64,000 bases of DNA from Syntrophaceae bacterium UBA2280 (GTDB lineage: Bacteria; Desulfobacterota; Syntrophia; Syntrophales; Smithellaceae). Below the pieces are notes generated by a model. That model ran no database searches. It was given only the letters and a program-made list of their open reading frames with translations, and was not told where the DNA came from. This document shows positions 62,569 to 64,000 of the stretch, in pieces. A program made the translations under genes and the position numbers. The DNA is taken from NCBI GenBank assembly GCA_002347685.1, contig DDWS01000068.1, forward strand, positions 43,559 through 107,558. The letters run 5' to 3'. How positions within the stretch are numbered: the first letter of the stretch is position 1; each line of letters starts with the position of its first letter.

Positions 62569-63752
62569 AATTCCTGCGGTTCCTCTTGTACGCGGTACTC
62601 ACGGCAGTGCTTTGTTTTTCCGCCTGTACTCGACGTGTGGTGTATGAAGTGCCCGTTTCGCCCCCTCCGGCCGCGCTGACAGAGGTTGACGCGCGGCAGA
62701 TGGATTTCGAAGACGATCAGGATCCGGCATCCCTGCTTCTGGCCATTGACCGCAGTTTGATGTATTTTGACGGTCCCGGTCGCGGGCAGGTCTTCGAGAT
62801 GGGTGATAAGCGTATCGGCGCCAGGCAGATCAAGGAGACGCTCATTGCTCTGCGCAACATCTTTTCATCCGGTCTTTCTTCCGAAGAAAGAAACAGGCGC
62901 ATCGCGGACGAATTTTTCATCTATCGTGCGGTGGGTCAAACCGGTGACGGAGACGTATTGTTTACCGGTTACTACGAGCCTGTGCTGGAAGGCTCTGAGG
63001 TACCCACGGACGAACATCGGTATCCCCTCTACAGGGTTCCGCCGGATCTGGTTGTCCATCGGATTTCCGCGCATGAAACCGGAATCACGCGCATGGAGAA
63101 CGGCCGGTCTGTCCCCTACTATTCACGCCGGGATATAGACGTGGACGGTGTTTTGCGGGGCAAAGGCTTTGAATTGATCTGGGTGTCCGATCCGGTTGAG
63201 CTGTTTTCGCTGCATATCCAGGGATCGGGCAAAATTCGCCTGGAAGACGGGAAGATGCTTTCCGTCAGCTACGCGCAGAACAACGGTTTGCCTTTCCGTT
63301 CCGTGACGCGAAACATGCTGGATAACAATCAAATTGCCAGAAGCGATTCCGGCTATCGCAGCTTCAAGGTTTTTTTAAAAACGAAAAGTGAATCCGAGCT
63401 CTTCGATATTTTAAGCTATAACGAGCGCTACATCTTCTTTCGTTTTGTCGACGGGGAGCCTCTGGGCTCTCTGGGCGTGCCGGTGACCCCGGACCGTTCG
63501 ATTGCAACCGATCCGGCATACTTTCCGCAGGGCGCACCCGCGTTCATCCGCATGCGCAAGCCCGTGTTTGACGCGGCGGGAAACATCACGTCGCGCATCG
63601 GGTTTTCGCGGTTTGTGCTGAATCAGGACCGGGGATCGGCCATCAAAGGCCCGGGGCGCGTGGATCTGTTTTGCGGATTCGGCGATCAGGCGCAGGCCAC
63701 CGCCGGCACGATTAAGGAACACGGTGAGATGTATTTCCTGTTAAAGCGATAA
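62565..63752 (+). CDS. mltA: Lytic murein transglycosylase A (lipoprotein)
   Basis: A 395-residue outer-membrane lipoprotein with lipobox FSAC (Cys21). The MltA domain shows VLFTGYYEPVLEGS, YYSRRDIDVDGVLRGKGFELIWVSDPVELFSLHIQGSGKI, the 3D-domain GFSRFVLNQDRGSAIKGPGRVDLFCGFG and the conserved catalytic Asp in the last segment. It cleaves peptidoglycan. Its start overlaps the acetyltransferase stop by 4 bases. Convergent with the last gene, 1 base apart. Confidence 0.93.
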   Translation: MKFLRFLLYAVLTAVLCFSACTRRVVYEVPVSPPPAALTEVDARQMDFEDDQDPASLLLAIDRSLMYFDGPGRGQVFEMGDKRIGARQIKETLIALRNIFSSGLSSEERNRRIADEFFIYRAVGQTGDGDVLFTGYYEPVLEGSEVPTDEHRYPLYRVPPDLVVHRISAHETGITRMENGRSVPYYSRRDIDVDGVLRGKGFELIWVSDPVELFSLHIQGSGKIRLEDGKMLSVSYAQNNGLPFRSVTRNMLDNNQIARSDSGYRSFKVFLKTKSESELFDILSYNERYIFFRFVDGEPLGSLGVPVTPDRSIATDPAYFPQGAPAFIRMRKPVFDAAGNITSRIGFSRFVLNQDRGSAIKGPGRVDLFCGFGDQAQATAGTIKEHGEMYFLLKR

Positions 63753-63753
63753 A

Positions 63754-64000
63754 TCAGCTTACGGACCTTTGCCTGCGTCTTCGAACCTGCCGGGCCAGGC
63801 TTCCCGTCAGCAACAGCATCGACGTCATCAAAAGCAGTGTCGCCGACCATCCCCATGCAAGGACAATCCATGAAATGCCGACCAGCGGCAGCAGCAAGAC
63901 GCGCACGATGGTCTTGAGCACTTCGCTTCTGGCGATGCGATCGGCAATCGGCGGGCTTGCCGAGTAGTAAAATTTCACGAAAGCCTTTCCCGCGTCAAAG
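63754..64000 (-). CDS. CFI-box-CTERM-type protein, C-terminal fragment
   Basis: The open frame runs off the right edge; it reads FDAGKAFVKFYYSASPPIAD, then a membrane stretch VLLLPLVGISWIVLAWGW and LLMTSMLLLTG, then a basic tail. FYYxxSPPIAD-x-I and the following L-L-P-V/L-V helix are the tail pattern of CFI-box-CTERM proteins, whose Cys-Phe-Ile box would lie beyond the window. The GTG at 63976-63978 is therefore an internal codon and not the start. Function unknown. Confidence 0.7.
   Translation of the reverse strand, partial: FDAGKAFVKFYYSASPPIADRIARSEVLKTIVRVLLLPLVGISWIVLAWGWSATLLLMTSMLLLTGSLARQVRRRRQRSVS

Overview
The window is a protein-coding stretch of a Gram-negative chromosome. I can support about 60 genes; no rRNA, tRNA, CRISPR array, prophage or insertion sequence was seen. 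An outer membrane is indicated by LptD, BamD, MltA and an OmpA remnant. An anaerobic, acyl-CoA-centred lifestyle is suggested by 2-hydroxyacyl-CoA dehydratase activase-type genes, PaaK with an ACT partner, a class III CoA-transferase/racemase, an acetyl-CoA hydrolase-type CoA-transferase, radical SAM enzymes and a FeoA-FeoB ferrous iron transporter. This mix is typical of Desulfobacterota (former Deltaproteobacteria), perhaps a syntroph such as Syntrophales. That placement is inference from gene content; no marker gene is present to prove it.

Layout. 1-8.4 kb: mostly minus strand, with a metallophosphoesterase start, a YdcF-like protein, a thioesterase, FeoAB, a DUF2156 protein, a YgjP-like metallopeptidase, a cupin, and the copper pump CopA with its chaperone CopZ. 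8.6-15 kb: MBL hydrolase, b561-like membrane protein, YgiQ radical SAM and a large hybrid sensor kinase. 15.1-23.5 kb: a seven-gene plus-strand cluster: ketosynthase, degenerate ketosynthase (chain-length-factor-like), B12/radical SAM protein, MIO-type aromatic ammonia lyase, thioesterase, DhaL-DegV fusion and glycosyltransferase. It resembles part of an aryl-polyene-type pathway but lacks the usual ACP, ketoreductase and dehydratase genes, and is the best candidate for an undescribed system. 23.5-30.6 kb: FMN-type oxidase, cAMP-phosphodiesterase-like MBL protein, FolC, LptD, an SDR, a DUF4412-like protein and an OmpA remnant.

30.6-35 kb: a QueC-like PP-loop protein with a CapK-like adenylate-forming enzyme, divergent from an ATP-grasp protein and a GNAT; two good sigma-70-type promoters lie back to back between them. 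35-37 kb: a GMP synthase ATP-PPase subunit and a HisF paralogue, both without a glutaminase neighbour, flanking a perfect 15-bp inverted repeat. 37-45.4 kb: CoA-transferase/racemase, methyltransferase, three activase-type genes, a PAS/HD-GYP regulator and aspartate kinase. 45.5-53 kb: MBL protein, PaaK, ACT protein, an internally duplicated protein of unknown function, CoA-transferase-GNAT fusion, Tat-exported flavodoxin-ferredoxin and a CorC-type protein. 53-64 kb: MTAP/PNP, thioredoxin, BamD, a kinase fusion, DUF374 acyltransferase, two phasin-like paralogues, RdgC, and a coupled NAD kinase-RecN-acetyltransferase-MltA run. A CFI-box-type protein is cut by the right edge.

A recurrent feature across the window is short intergenic sequence built of degenerate 7-nt units, different words at each place but the same period. 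In three cases it runs into the ends of neighbouring genes.
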